From Owenia fusiformis (Eukaryota > Annelida > Polychaeta > Sabellida > Oweniidae), in assembly GCA_903813345.2 (NCBI GenBank), contig CAIIXF020000001.1:33316866-33380865 (forward strand): a stretch of 64,000 nucleotides of DNA. The letters run 5' to 3'. Positions within the stretch are counted from its first letter, which is position 1. Every line of letters starts with the position of its first letter. The position numbers and the translations under genes are program-made. Under the pieces are notes generated by a model. It worked only from the letters and a program-made list of their open reading frames with translations. It ran no database searches and was not told the origin of the DNA. Positions 46,331 through 59,271 of the stretch are shown here, piece by piece.

Positions 46331-47198
46331 AAATTATCTGAAATATGCAGGTTGAGAGTGGCAGTTTACTTGACATCAGACAGCACAGGGCTGCCCACAG
46401 GAGAGGGAGGAGGCATACATTAGCATTTACAAATGTTAGGTATGTTACAATAAATGCACAGGGAGCTATTTATACAGGTTTTGTGGGGTTAGAATGTGAC
46501 TTAGCAATTATTAATAATTGCTAGTCCATGTGGCTGAAGTCAGAAATATAATTTAAACCAGTCTGTGAAATCATTTTGAGAAAAAGAAAACACATAAACA
46601 CGGGGTACCATCGAATAATTTTGGCAACGTACCGGAGAACGACATTTTACTAAGAAATGGCAATAATTTAGCACAATATATTTTTTAACTAGAGTTATAC
46701 TTTGATTTTGACAAAAGTAAGTATTCCATGCAATGGCTATTTCATTCATGAGTTTGTAGGAATTCTGTTGGAACCCAGTTCTGATCAAGTACGAAGTTAT
46801 TGAAATCGGCGCAGTCGGACTTTACTCCGAAAGATGGTTTTTCGATAATAACTTTTTACAACATTTAAGTATAGACTTTTGAAAAAAGTACAGAATAGTC
46901 CTTATACTATTGAATAATTCTGTTATTTCTGATTCACACGACTCTGATTTGTTTAATTAAAAAAAAGTTTTAAAAATATTACTTAGGAACGTAACCGGAG
47001 CTGGGAACGTAACCGGAGCAGATCAGTTGAATTATATAATTAAAAAAATAAAATATATGATATAAAGCCTCTGTAAATAACCCCTTGTCAAGTGTCAACG
47101 TATGGGCTAAAACATCCATGGATTTTTCATTCAACCAAGATTGACTAGTTGAGTAGACTTTATATCCTCTTTGCTTGATTTATTATCCAATCTATTCT
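46331..47198. other. Unassigned; distant relative of P1
   Basis: 46600-47030 has CCATGCAATGGCTATTTC, ACTCCGAAAGATGG and repeated AACGTAACCGGAGC, loosely like P1 arm blocks. No gene. Confidence 0.3.
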
Positions 47199-47880
47199 CA
47201 CAGGCTGGTATCGAAAAATTTGTCCGCTGTGACTGAGCGTGCTATTTTGCATAGAAACACTAGGAAATCCACACAATTTATTTTTTACTCATATGTTTTG
47301 CTATATCAAAGAAATGAATATATCATTTGCAGGTAACTTTAACTTCTGTTTGAAGTCCAACAACGTTAAGAGTAAAAGCTATTGAAAACGGCGTCGTAGT
47401 ATCATACTCCAAAATGTACCATTTCTTTTATTTCTTTTTAATGGTACAATATAGCGACACAATAATATTTACATATATTTTCAACATAACTCTGAAGGTA
47501 TTAATGATATCTTGATGTATTGGGTATTTTTTTATTTTATAAAAAAATAATGATTACATTTTTTGTCCGCTGTGACGGAGCAGTTTCAAATCTGAAATAC
47601 GTTAAGAATTTAGATTTATAATATATCTCTTTACATCTACACTTTAGAGGAGTGAGCCTGTCAAATCTCTTTCGTAAAGTATTCTGAAAAATGAATCGTA
47701 ATAAAAGTACTCAATTCAAATTCTGAGATGTAGGCTATATACAACCACTCTTTAAGTTTTTTTTCTCAGTTTGTACTGCAATCCAACTTATGCATGGTAA
47801 CTCATGAAAATGATAGCCAACTTCATTTCAGTATAGGGTATTTGCCTTTCATAGTGCCTTTTGTGGATCCATCGGCCTGA
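47199..47880 (+). mobile_element. P1 family arm, third copy, uninterrupted
   Basis: CACAGGCTGGTATCGAAAAA through GTCCAACAACGTTAAG and ACTTTAGAGGAGTGAG to CTTCATTTCAGTATAGGG. It gives the undisturbed sequence across the point where 18531-20130 inserted in the other copy. No inverted partner here. Confidence 0.75.
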
Positions 47881-47911
47881 CATGGTAATTTATTATGGTA
47901 ACTTGATTATT

Positions 47912-48090
47912 AGACTCCAGATGTAAATCTGGAGTCTATTGTTTTCGTCAGTATTCTTCTTTATTATTATTAGACTCCAGATGAAATCTGGAGTCTATTG
48001 TTTTCGTCAGTTTTCTTATTATTAGACTCCAGATTGAAAATCTGGAGTCTATTGCTTTTGCCAGTTTTCTTATTATTATTATTAGACCCC
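47912..48090 (+). repeat. Cluster of stacked 5' termini, family A
   Basis: Palindromes at 47912-47937, 47972-47996 (both GTTTTCGTCAG subtype) and 48024-48050 (TTTTGCCAG subtype), plus an AGACCCC stub at 48084-48090 that joins directly to body sequence ATTAGGTCAA. Confidence 0.8.
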
Positions 48091-49573
48091 ATTAGGTCAA
48101 CTTTTTATCTAGGTCAAAGGTTAAGAACTAGGTCAAATCTTACATTTTTAACATTCTGTCAATTATCTTCGTCATTATTAATCGAAACACCTGGATGAAC
48201 ATCTTATTGTGTAGCTTAGAAAAAAACAAAGTGAGAGTGTGCCATCCGTTTTTTGATAACTCTAACCGATTTTGAGATATGGCGTCCGGAAAGTAGGTCA
48301 AACTGAAAAGTTCTTCAAATTTAACATATGAGCTATGAAATAAGTGTAGAATTTTCTCAGGAATCTGAATCTGCAAACCAAATTTCAATCCGACTTTCAT
48401 TTCGAAAGTTATGGCGTTTTGAAAGCTCAAAAATCGCCAAATTTGTGTCTAATGTTAAGTCAATAGGAAAAAAGATTTTTTTGAAGTGTAAAATATGAGA
48501 TATAGACTGAGTATAGCTAAGCGTAATGAATGCCTACACAAGAAGGGGACCTCAAAAGCTACCTAACTTCAAAATTTGGACACCAAAATGCTTAGGTCAA
48601 AATCTAGGTCAAATTTATAGTTTTTCCTTTTGCGATTCTGACACTACACATTAATGATTTGTTTCAAAATTTTGTATACAGATAAAGGAGTGTGCTAATA
48701 GTGTTAGCCTTTTGCCGTCAGAAAGTATTTTGACCCACTTTTGAGATATGGTGTCCGAAAAGTAGGTCAAAATTAAAAGTTCTCCGAATTTAGCATATGA
48801 GCTATGACGTAAGGATAGAATTTTCTGAGGAATCCGAATCTGCAAACCAAACTTCGATCGGACTTCCTGTTTGAAAGTTATAGTGTTTTGAAAGCTCAAA
48901 AATGGCTAAATTTGGTGCCCCATGTTATGTCAATGGGAAAAAAGATTTTTTTGAAGTCTAAAATACCAGATATAGACTGAGTACAGCTTAACATTCTGAA
49001 AGCCTATAAAAGAAGGGGACCTCATAGGCTATCTAGCTTTAAAATTTGGACACCAAAATGCCAAGGTCAAAATCTAGGGCAAATTCATAGTTTTTCCTTA
49101 TTTTTGCGATTCTGACATTACACTTTAATGATTTGCTTCGAAATTTTGTATACGGGTAGCAAAGAGTGTGCTAATAGTGATAGCCTTTTGCCGTCCGAAA
49201 GTATTTTGACCCACTTTTGAGATATGGTGTCCAGAAATGTAGGTCAAAATAAAAAATTCTTCAAATTTAATGTATGAGTTATGAATTAAGGGTAGAATTT
49301 TCTCAGGAATCCGAATCTTTAAACTAAATTTCAATCTAACTTCTGGTAAGATAGTTATAGCGGTTTGAAGTCTGAAAAAGTCGATATGATGATATCCCCA
49401 TGTTAAGCCAATGGAGTCGAAGATAACATTCTTAAGAGTTGTCTAAATGTCTATATTCTAGCTGACTCAGCTTATTCTGGATGACTCAGCTTACAATTAT
49501 TCTGGATGACTCAGCTTAGAAAAAGTTTTAAATCTGGAGTCTTAAATTGAACTTGTTCAATTTACATGTCTAG
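48084..49573 (+). mobile_element. Family A element, 5' deleted
   Basis: Stub 5' end, body with AGGTCAAAGGTTAAGAACTA and ~480 bp units, GGATGACTCAGC repeats (49460-49515), AATCTGGAGTCT, a hairpin and CTAG (49570-49573) preceded by ACATGT. Confidence 0.65.
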
Positions 49574-49578
49574 TTATT

Positions 49579-51228
49579 AGACTCCAGATTGAAAATCTGG
49601 AGTCTATTGCTTTTGCCAGTTTTCTTCTTATTATTATTATTATTATTATTCTTTCTTTCCGCGTTTTCTCAGCAACTAGAGGGACTTACTTAAATCTGCT
49701 AACATAGTCAACTAGGTAATGAGTTCTAGTTTCTGGGAAATTAGGTCAAATGTTTATCTAGGTCAAAGGTCAAGAACTGGGTCAAATCGTCACTTTTCGC
49801 TATTTTACAAGTTTTCTCAGTCGCCCTTGGGTATTTTTGCTCCGGGTTTTTTTCATCATGTTCCTTAGAAAAAAAGCTAATTCCGTAAGGCAAATCGTTT
49901 TTTGATTACTCTTACCGATTTTGAGATATGGCGTCCGAAAAGTAGGTCAGAACATAAAAAGTTCTCCAAATTCAACGTGTGAATTATCAAATAAGTGTAG
50001 AATTATCTCAGAAATCCGAATCTGCAAACAAAATTTCGATCCGACTTCCGGTTCGGAAGTTATAGCGTTTTGAAATCTCAAAAATCGCTAAATTTGGTGC
50101 CTATGTTAAGTCAATGGGAAAAAAGGCTTTTTCGAAGTGTAAAATACAAGATATAGACGGAGTTCAGCTTAACATATTGAATGCCTATAAAAGAAGGGGA
50201 CCTCAAAAGCTACATAGCTTCGAAATTTGGACACCAAAATGCCTAGGTCAAAATCTAGGTCAAATTCATAGTTTTTCCTTATTTTTGCGATTCTGGCACT
50301 ACACTTTTAGGATTTGCTTCAAAATTTTGTATACAGGTAGCAAAGAGTGTGCTAATAGTGAGAGCCTTTTGCCGTCAGAAAGTATTTTGACCCACTTTTG
50401 AGATATGGTGTCCGTAAAGTAGGTCAAAATAAAAATTTCTCATAATTTAACTTATGAGTTATGAATTAAGGGTAGAATTTTCTCAGGAATCCGAATCTGC
50501 AAACCAAATTTCAATCCGACTTTTCGTTAGGAAGTTATGGCGTTTTGAAAGCTCAAAAATCGCTAATTTTGGTGCCCCATGTTATGTCAATGAGAAAAAA
50601 GATTTTTTTGAAGTGTAAAATACCAGATAAAGACTGAGTACAGCTTAAGATTCTGAAAGTCTATAAAAGAAGGGGACCTCGAAGGCTATCTAGCTTTAAA
50701 ATTTGGACACCAAAATCCCTAGGTCAAAATCTAGGTCAAATACATAGTTTTTCCTTATTTTTGCGATTCTGGCACTACACTTTTAGGATTTGCTTCAAAA
50801 TTTTGTATACATGTAGCAAAGAGTAGGCTAATAGTGTTAGCCTTTTGCCGTCAGAGAGTATTTTGACCCACTTTTGAGATATGGTGTCCGAAAAGTAGTT
50901 AAAAATAAAAAATTCTCCAAATTTTACATATGAGTTATGAATTTAGAGTAGAATTTTCTCAGGAATCCGAATCTGCAAACCAATTTTCGATCAAACTTCT
51001 GGTTAGATAGTTATAGCGGTTTGAAGTCTTGAAAAGTCGATATGATAATATCCCCATATCATGCATATGGAGTCGAAGATAACATTCTTAAGAGTTGTCT
51101 AAATGTCTATATTCTAGCTGACTCAGCTTATAGTGAATGACTCAGCTTACAAGTAATTGGATGACTCAGCTTAAAACAAGTCTTAAATCTGGAGTCTTAA
51201 ATTGAACTTGTTCAATTTACATGTCTAG
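49579..51228 (+). mobile_element. Family A element, complete
   Basis: Palindrome 49579-49605 (TTTTGCCAG subtype), CCGCGTTTTCTCAGCAACTA body start, perfect AGGTCA-A-AGGTCA at 49760-49772, ~483 bp units (anchor near 50367 and 50850), GGATGACTCAGC repeats, AATCTGGAGTCT, a hairpin and CTAG (51225-51228). Confidence 0.75.
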
Positions 51229-53324
51229 TTATTATTATTCTCTCTTGTCACGTTTTCTCAGCAACTAGAAGGACTTACTTAAATCTGCTAACGTAGTCAA
51301 CTAGGTAATGAGACCTTGTTTCTGGGAAATTAGGTCAAATGTTTATCTAGGTCAAAGGTCAAGAACTAGGTCAAATCGTGGGTTTTCATTATTTAACAAG
51401 TTTTCTCAGTCGTCCTTTGGTATTTTTGCTCCGGTTTTTTTTCATCATGTTCCTTAGAAAAAAAGCTAATTCCGTAAGGCAAATCGTTTTTTGCTTACTC
51501 TTACCGATTTTGAGATATGGCGTCCGAAAAGTAGGTCAGAACATAAAAAGTTCTCCAAATTCAACGTGTGAATTTTCAAATAAGTGTAGAATTATCTCAG
51601 GAATCCGAATCTGCAAACAAAATTTCGATCCGACTTCCGGTTCGGAAGTTATAGCGTTTTGAAATCTCAAAAATCGCTAAATTTGGTGCCTATGTTAAGT
51701 CAATGGGAAAAAAGGCTTTTTCGAAGTGTAAAATACAAGATATAGACTGAGTTCAGCTTAACATATTGAATGCCTATAAAAGAAGGGGACCTCAAAAGCT
51801 ACATAGCTTCGAAATTTGGACACCAAAATGCCTAGGTGAAGATCTAGGTCAAATTCATAGTTTTTCCTTATTTTTGCGATTCTGGCACTACACTTTTAGG
51901 ATTTGCTTCAAAATTTTGTATACAGGTAGCAAAGAGTGTGCTTATAGTGAGAGCCTTTTGCCGTCAGAAAGTATTTTGATCCACTTTTGAGATATGGTGT
52001 CCGTAAAGTAGGTCAAAATAAACATTTCTCATAATTTAACTTATGAGTTATGAATTAAGAGTAGAATTTTCTCAGGAATCCGAATCTGCAAACCAAATTT
52101 CAATCCGACTTTTCGTTGGGAAGTTATGGCGTTTTGAAAGCTCAAAAATCGCTAATTTTGGTGCCCCATGTTATGTCAATGAGAAAAAAGATTTTTTTGA
52201 AGTGTAAAATACCAGATAAAGACTGAGTACAGCTTAAGATTCTGAAAGTCTATAAAAGAAGGGGACCTCGAAAGCTATCTAGCTTTAAAATTTGGACACC
52301 AAAATCCCTAGGTCAAAATCTAGGTCAAATACATAGTTTTTCCTTATTTTTGCGATTCTGGCACTACACTTTTAGGATTTGCTTCAAAATTTTGTATACA
52401 GGTAGCAAAGAGTGGGCTAATAGTGTTAGCCTTTTGCCGTCAGAGAGTATTTTGACCCACTTTTGAGATATGGTGTCCGAAAAGTAGATCAAAATAAAAA
52501 ATTCTCCAAATTTTACATATGAGTTATGAATTAAGAGTAGAATTTTCTCAGGAATCCGAATCTGCAAACCAAATTTCGATTCGACTTTCGGTTCCAAAGT
52601 TATGGCGTGTCCGAAAAGTAGGTCAAAATAAAAATCGATCTGATATTATCCTGATAGAAAGTCAAGGAAAAAAGATTTTTTTGAAGTGTAAAATACGAGA
52701 TATAGATTGAGTACAGCTTAAGATAATGAATTCCTATAAAAGAAGGGGACCTCAAAAGCGACCTAGTTTCAATATTTGGACACCAAAATGCCTAGGTCAA
52801 AATCTAGGTCAAATTCATAGTTTTTCCTTATTTTTGCGATTCTGGCACTACACTTTTAGGATTTGCTTCAAAATTTTGTATACAGGTAGCAAAGAGTGTG
52901 CTAATAGTGTTAGCCTTTTGCCGTCAGAGAGTATTTTGACCCACTTTTGAGATATGGTGTCCGTAAAGTAGGTCAAAATAAAATGAGTTATGAATTAAGG
53001 GTAGAATTTTCTCAGGAATCCAAATCTGCAAACCAAATTTCAATCCGACTTCCAGTCAAAAATTCCTACTTACCTACCTACTTACCTACTCGGCTACCTA
53101 CTTAGCTACCTACTCAGCTACCTACTCAGCTACTTACTCAGCTACCTACTCAGCTGCTTACTCAGCTACCTGCTCAGCTGCTTACTCAGCTACCTACTCA
53201 GCTACTTACTCAATTACTTAATCATCTACTTACTCAGCTTCCTACTCAGTTACTTACTCAGCTCTTTACTCAAGTAAATCAATCTGGAGTCTTAAATTGA
53301 ACTTTGTTCAATTTACAAATCTAG
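51229..53324 (+). mobile_element. Family A element, displaced body and 3' end
   Basis: No palindrome. Starts TTATTATTATTCTCTC with CACGTTTTCTCAGCAACTAG, the body type expected for the 5' terminus at 48024-48050. Units of ~480 bp (anchor near 51960, 52438, 52920), a CTACTCAG core (53065-53275), AATCTGGAGTCT, a hairpin and CTAG (53321-53324). Confidence 0.65.
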
Positions 53325-54094
53325 TTATTATACTCCAGATGAAATCTGGAGTATATTGTTTTCGTAGCTTTTCTTTTTCTTATTTTTATTTTTCTAACCA
53401 CGTTTTCTCAGAAACTATGAGGTCTCCAGTAAAGACAAGTATATGGTTTATCAAGGTTAGAGGCCGGGTCGCTCGGAAATTGGGTCAATTTTTTATCTAG
53501 GTCAAAGGTCAAGAACTAGGTCAAAACGTAATTTTTCCAGTTTTCTCCATTATTCTTCAGTTTTACGTCTCGATTTATGTTCCATTGCATTCCTATGAAA
53601 TAAACCTATGAAAAAAACATGGGACCTTTTTTCGATTACTCTTCCCAATTTTGAGATATGGCGTCCGGAAAGAAGGTCAGAAAAAAAAATTCTCCGAATT
53701 CAACGTGTAAGGTGTCAAAACAATGGGAAATTTTCTCAGGATTCCGAATCTACAAACCGAATTGAAATCCGACGACCCGTTGACTTTCTACGGCCTTTTA
53801 AAGTGAAAAATGTCAACTTTTCAAAATCATAATTTTCACTTTAATATAGATAAAAACGATTCATTAGAGACCTAAAAATGTCAGTAAACTTAAAATTTTT
53901 AAGCTTAAAGGTCAAGGTCACAATCTATGTAATTTCATTAGTTTTGCCGATAGACGCCTTACACTTCAATATTTTCGTCTAAAATTCGGGGAAAGCATTC
54001 CTTTAAAGCTTCTATACGTTTTAGTAAATCGTTATTTTCAAAGATTATCCGAATTGAAAGTGTTAATTTTTAGATTTGTGTCAGGATGAAAGCG

Positions 54095-54620
54095 AAGGTA
54101 AGGGTTAAAACTATGATTATAGTTAAACCCAGGGTCGCAGCTTGAGCTAGTATTGGGGTTAGTCCTTGAGCTACAGTTAGGTTTAGGATTGTGATTAGAG
54201 TTAAACTAGCCCGATTGTTAAAGCTAGGGTTAGAGTTATAATTTAGTATTTCACGTGTGTATTGGTGTTGGTGTCAGAATATTCAAAGCTCAATAAGGGG
54301 AATAATATTTTCAGTGTTTTGTCCTTTGGGGCCTTCATGATCGCAGAATATTAAATTCAAATATCACTAAATTGTCGCGAAGGCAAATATCCTGAGGATT
54401 TCAGAACTGTCAACCAAATTAAAATCGGGCCATTAGTTATAAAGTTATAAGTGTTTGAAGGTCTCCCCTGAAGATGGAAAGGTGCTCTATTTGCGCAAAA
54501 AACGTTATTTGAGCAAAAACCATATAGGGTTGGAGACAGCTTAAGGATTAGCGTTAGAATTAGAACCAGGGTTAGGGTTAGCTCCGAGTTAGGGTTACAG
54601 AGTTAGGATTGTAGAATCTT
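54095..54620 (+). repeat. Degenerate GTTAGG telomere-like repeats
   Basis: Scattered GGTTAGGGTTAG, AGGGTTAAA, GTTAGGTTTAGGAT and GAGTTAGGGTTA words at 54095-54260 and 54530-54615. Confidence 0.6.
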
Positions 54621-54999
54621 CATAGGAATCCGAATATCAAATTTCAATCCAACTTATTCTAAAATGGTGAGAGCTCAAATGTCAAGGTCGAAGTTTTGGT
54701 CTATTTGTCAGGTTCGCCAATACTTGTACTGTATTAAATAGTTTTGTCTGAAATTCGAGGAAGATATTCCTTTGAAGGTTAAATACAAAAAGCATTTCGT
54801 ATTTGATCTATTTTCATATCTAGAGCCTCCCAGAAATATTTAACAACACTGTCTATCTGCCTTGAAAGAAGACATCCCGAGCATTCCAGAACAAAAAATC
54901 AAATTTAAATCGCCCCATTATTTTATCTGGTTATAAGCTTTTGAAAATTTCGTAAGACAACCTTACGAAACTTCACCTTCCTCCATCAAAAATTCCCCA

Positions 55000-55560
55000 A
55001 ACGAAATGGTACGAGAAATTAATACGATTTCCTTCATCAAACTAACAATTACGGAATGCAGAACGATGTGTACGTTACTCAGATTGAAGCCAAGGTATCA
55101 CAATCATGCCTAGTGTCACATGCATTTAGTATTATATGGACAATGCGTAAGACAGATGTGTCGCTAAACTTGGCTTATAATTAGTCAGTGGATTTAAAAC
55201 GTCACATTCTGCACTGGACACTATCCCCTCCCTCTGCTGCCACAGATTGAAATTCTTTAAAAATAAAGCCAAAATCAATACGCCATTTGACTCCAAATTG
55301 TCCTTCAGATTACCTAAATAAACACACTTTAGAAGAATCGCATACTGTCATTGCAAAAAGGAGACAATTGTACCAATATATGAGCTCACAGACTCGACAT
55401 CATCACAATTGTGTTGGGACTACATTCAGTTTTTAAACTACTTTTTTCTATTCAGCGGAAGTGACATAGCAAATATACGTTAAAATTGCGACCGCCTTAA
55501 ACTTACATGCGTTATTACGTTCTCAGTATTATCATAATGAGTTAATTTTTGCTACTTTCT
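55000..55560. other. No recognisable features
   Basis: Unique AT-rich filler inside the variant family A element; no gene recognised. Confidence 0.35.
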
Positions 55561-56454
55561 CAATAACCATTAGACCTTCAGTAAAGACAAGCATAGGTCA
55601 ATTAAGTTACTATATCTAGTTCCTCGGAAATTGGGTCACATTTTTATGTAGGTCAAAGGTCAAGAACTAGAGTAAATCAAGTACTCTGTCACTTTTCTCA
55701 ATTTTCTCGGTTGTCCTTCAATATTTTTGTTATGGTTTCTTCATTGTGTTCCCGATAAAAATAGAATAACTTTTAACGATTTATATTTTTGATATCTCAA
55801 ACCTATTTCGAGATATCAGTGTCCGAAAACGAGGTCCAAAATAAAGTTCTCAGTGCAAGTGCAAGTTTAATACTAAATTTTCAGGATACTAAATCTGAAA
55901 ACCAAATTGAAATCCGACTTCCGGTTCAGGAGTTATGACCTTTTGAAATCTCAAAAGAACGATATGATGATATCCCCATGTTAAGTCAATGGGAAAAAAT
56001 TGAAAAATACCAGATACGGACTGGTTTGAAGTAAAATTAGAGATTGACTACAATAGTTAGAGGACCAGTAAAGCTTTCCTAATTCAAAATTTGGACACTT
56101 GAATGCCAAGGTCAAAATCTATGAGTTTTCTTATTTTCACGATCCTGACACTACACTTAAATATTTAGTATTTTTGAAAAATCTTTGCTTATAGTGTTAG
56201 CCATTCGCCGTCTAAAGGAATTTTGACCCAGTTTTAAGATAAAGTATCCAGACAGTAGATCAACTAAAAAGTTAAGGTGGCAAAAACATTTCTCAAAAGT
56301 TTTTCGGGATGCCGAATCTGAAATCAGAATTGCAATTTCACTTCTGGTTCAGATTATACGCCATTTTGAAATTTTGGAAAATTAAGTAATATGATGATAT
56401 CATGATACAAAGACAAGAGTATTAAAAACAATATTGGAAAAATACCATTATCAG

Positions 56455-56700
56455 TCAAGTCAGGTCAGGTCATCAGTCAGGTCATCAGTCCGGTCATCAG
56501 TCAGGCCATATGTCAGGTCACCAATCGGTTCATCAGTCGTGTCATCAGTCAGGTCAGGTCATCGGTCAGGTCAGGTCATCGGTCAGGTCATTAGTAAGGT
56601 CATTAGTTAAGTCATCAGTCAGATCATCCGTCGTGTCATCAGTCAGGTCACAAGTCAGGTCATCACTCAGGTCTAGTCAGGTCAGGTAAGACAGTCAGTT
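56455..56700 (+). repeat. CAGTCAGGTCAT microsatellite core
   Basis: TCAGGTCATCAGTCAGGTCA-type units, supplying many AGGTCA half-sites at regular spacing. Confidence 0.9.
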
Positions 56701-56768
56701 AGTTTAAAAACAAATCTGTCATCTGGAGTATGAAATTGAACTTGTTCAATTTCCCCAGTCTAGTTATT

Positions 56769-57887
56769 AGACTCCAGATGAAATCTGGAGTCTTGTTTTC
56801 GTCAGTTTTCTTCTTCTTCTTCTTCTTCTTCTTATTATTCTAAACCAGTTTTCTCAATAACCATAAGGTCTTCAGTAAAGTCAATCATTTGGTCAATTTA
56901 GGTTTAGTATCTAGTTCCTCGGAAATTGGGTCAAATTTTTATCTAGGTCAAAGGTCAAGAACTAGGTCAAATCCAGTACTTTGTCACTTTTTTCAATTTT
57001 CTCGGTCGTCCTTCAATATTTTTGATCCGTTTTTTTTTCATTGTGTTCCTTACAAAAAAGTAGGAAACCTAGGGTCAATTTAGTTTTTTGATATCTCAAA
57101 CCGATTTCGAGATATCAGTGTCCGAAAACGAGGTCCAAAAAAAAGTTCTCCGAATCAAATGTCCAGGATATTAATCTTATAGGAAATTTTCTCAGGATTC
57201 TGAATCTGAAAAACCAAATTCGAATCAGACTTCCGGTTCGGAAGTTATGGCGTTTTGAAAGATCAAAAATCGCTAAATTTGGTGCCCATGTTAAGTCAAT
57301 GGGAAAAAAGATTTTTTTGAAGTGAAAAATACGAAATATAGACTGAATTCAGCTAAATATAATGAAAGCTTTTAAAAGAATGGGACCTCAAAAGCCATCT
57401 AGCTTTAAAATTTGGACATCATAATGCCTAGGTCAAAATCTAGGTCAAATTCAAAGTTTTTTCTTATTTTTGCGATTCTGACACTACAGATTGATGATAT
57501 TATTCGAAATTTTGTATACATGTAGCCAAGAGTGTGCTAATAGTGTTAGCCTTTTGCCGTCAGAAAGTATTTTGCCCCACTTTTGAGATATGGTGTCCGA
57601 AAAGTAGGTCAAAATAAAAAATTCTCCAAATTTGACGTTTGAGTTATGAATCTTCCTATCCTTCCTATTCTATCCCTTCTTCCTATTCTATTCTATCCTT
57701 CTTTCCTATTCTATCCTATCGTTCCTTCATATTCTATGGTATCCTTCCTTCCTTTTTCATCCATCCATCCATCTTTTTCTGGATGACTTAGCTTATTTTG
57801 GATGACTTGGCTTATTCTGGATGACTCGGCTAAAAAAAGTCTAGATCTGGAGTCTGAAATTGAACTCGTTCAATTTCCAAAATCTAG
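56769..57887 (+). mobile_element. Family A element, complete
   Basis: Palindrome 56769-56793 (GTTTTCGTCAG subtype), CTTCTTCTT tract, ACCAGTTTTCTCAATAACCA body start, perfect DR1 at 56945-56957, one body unit, TCCTATCC core (57650-57770), GGATGACT repeats, a hairpin and CTAG (57884-57887). Confidence 0.75.
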
Positions 57888-59271
57888 TTATTCTTCTTAT
57901 TATTCTAACCCAGTTTTCTCAATAACCATAAGGTCTTCAGTAAAGTCAATCATTTGGTCAATTTAGGTTCAGTATCTAGTTCTCTGGAAATTGGGTCAAA
58001 TTTTTATCTAGGTCAAAGGTCAAGAACTAGGTCAAATCCAGTACTTTGTCACTTTTTTCGATTTTCTCGGTCATCCTTCAATATTTTTGATCCGGGTTTT
58101 TTTCATTGTGTTCCTTATAAAAAAGTAGGAAACCTAGGATCGATTTAGTTTTTTGATATCTCAAACCGATTTCGAGATATCAGTGTCCGAAAACGATGTC
58201 CAAAAAAAAGTTCTTCGAATCAAATGTCCAGGATATTAGTCTTATAGGAAATTTTCTCAGAATTCTGAATCTGAAAACGAAATTTCGATCCGACTTCCAG
58301 TTCGGAAGTTATGGCGTTTTTAAAACTCAAAAATCGCTAAATTTGGTGCCCATGTTAAGTCAATGGGAAAAAATATTTTTTTGAAGTGAAAAATACGGAA
58401 TAAAGACTGAGTTCAGCTTCATATAATCAAAGCCTTTAAAAGAAGGAGACCTCAAAAGCTATCTAGCTTCAAAATGTGGACACTGAAATGCCTAGGTCAA
58501 AATCTAGGTCAAATTCATAGGTTTTCCTTATTTTTTCGATTCTGACACTACACTTTAATTATATTCTTCGAAATTGTGTATACATGTAGCCAAGAATATG
58601 CTAATAGTGTTAGCCTTTTGCCGTCAGAAAGTATTTTGATCCACTTTTGAGATATGGTGTCCGAAAAGTAGGTCAAAATAAAACAGTTCTCCAAATTTAA
58701 TATATGAGTTATGAATTAAGGGTAGAATTATGTCAGGAATCCGGATCTGCAAACCAAATTTCGATCCGACTTCCGGTTCGGAAGTTATGGCGTGTCCGAA
58801 AAGTAGGTCAAAATAAAAAATCTCCAAATTTAACGTATGAGTTATGAATTAGGGGCAGAATTTTGTCAGGAATCCGAATCTGCAAACCAAATTTCCGGTT
58901 CGGAAGTTATAGCGTTTTGAAATTTCGAGAAAAATCGATCTGATGGTATCCTGATAGAAAGTCAAGAGTAGAGAAGAAAATATTGAAAAATTCATCCACC
59001 CTTCCTATCTCATCCTATCCTATCCTTCCTATCTATCCTTCCTTCATATTTTTTCCTTCTTATCCTTCCTATCCTATCCTTTCTTCCTATTCTATTCTAT
59101 CCTATCCTTCTTTCTTATTCTATCCCATCGTTCTTTCCTATTCTATCCTATCCTACCTTCCTATTTTATTTATCCATCTCTTTCTAGATGACTCAGCTTA
59201 ATCTGGATGACTCGGCTTATTCTGGATGACTCGGCTAAAAAAAGTCTAGATCTGGAGTCTAGTTATTCTAG
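57888..59271 (+). mobile_element. Family A element, displaced body, 3' hairpin deleted
   Basis: Starts TTATTCTTCTTATTATTC with ACCCAGTTTTCTCAATAACC, the type expected for the terminus at 47972-47996. Perfect DR1 at 58010-58022. At the 3' end ATCTGGAGTCTAG joins directly, so the hairpin is missing; a GTCT repeat at both sides explains the deletion. CTAG occurs at 59259-59262 and 59268-59271. Confidence 0.65.

Larger units (their letters stand above)
53330..56763 (+). mobile_element. Family A variant element with changed termini, complete
   Basis: 5' palindrome ATACTCCAGAT-gaa-ATCTGGAGTAT (53330-53354); the subterminal 3' copy ATCTGGAGTAT (56721-56731) carries the same change. The body starts CGTTTTCTCAGAAACTATGA, with perfect DR1 at 53499-53511 and a restart of the body theme at 55560. 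The core is a CAGTCAGGTCAT repeat (56455-56700). A hairpin and CTAG (56760-56763) follow. The largest family A copy, with ~1.7 kb of otherwise unmatched sequence (53880-55560). Confidence 0.75.
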
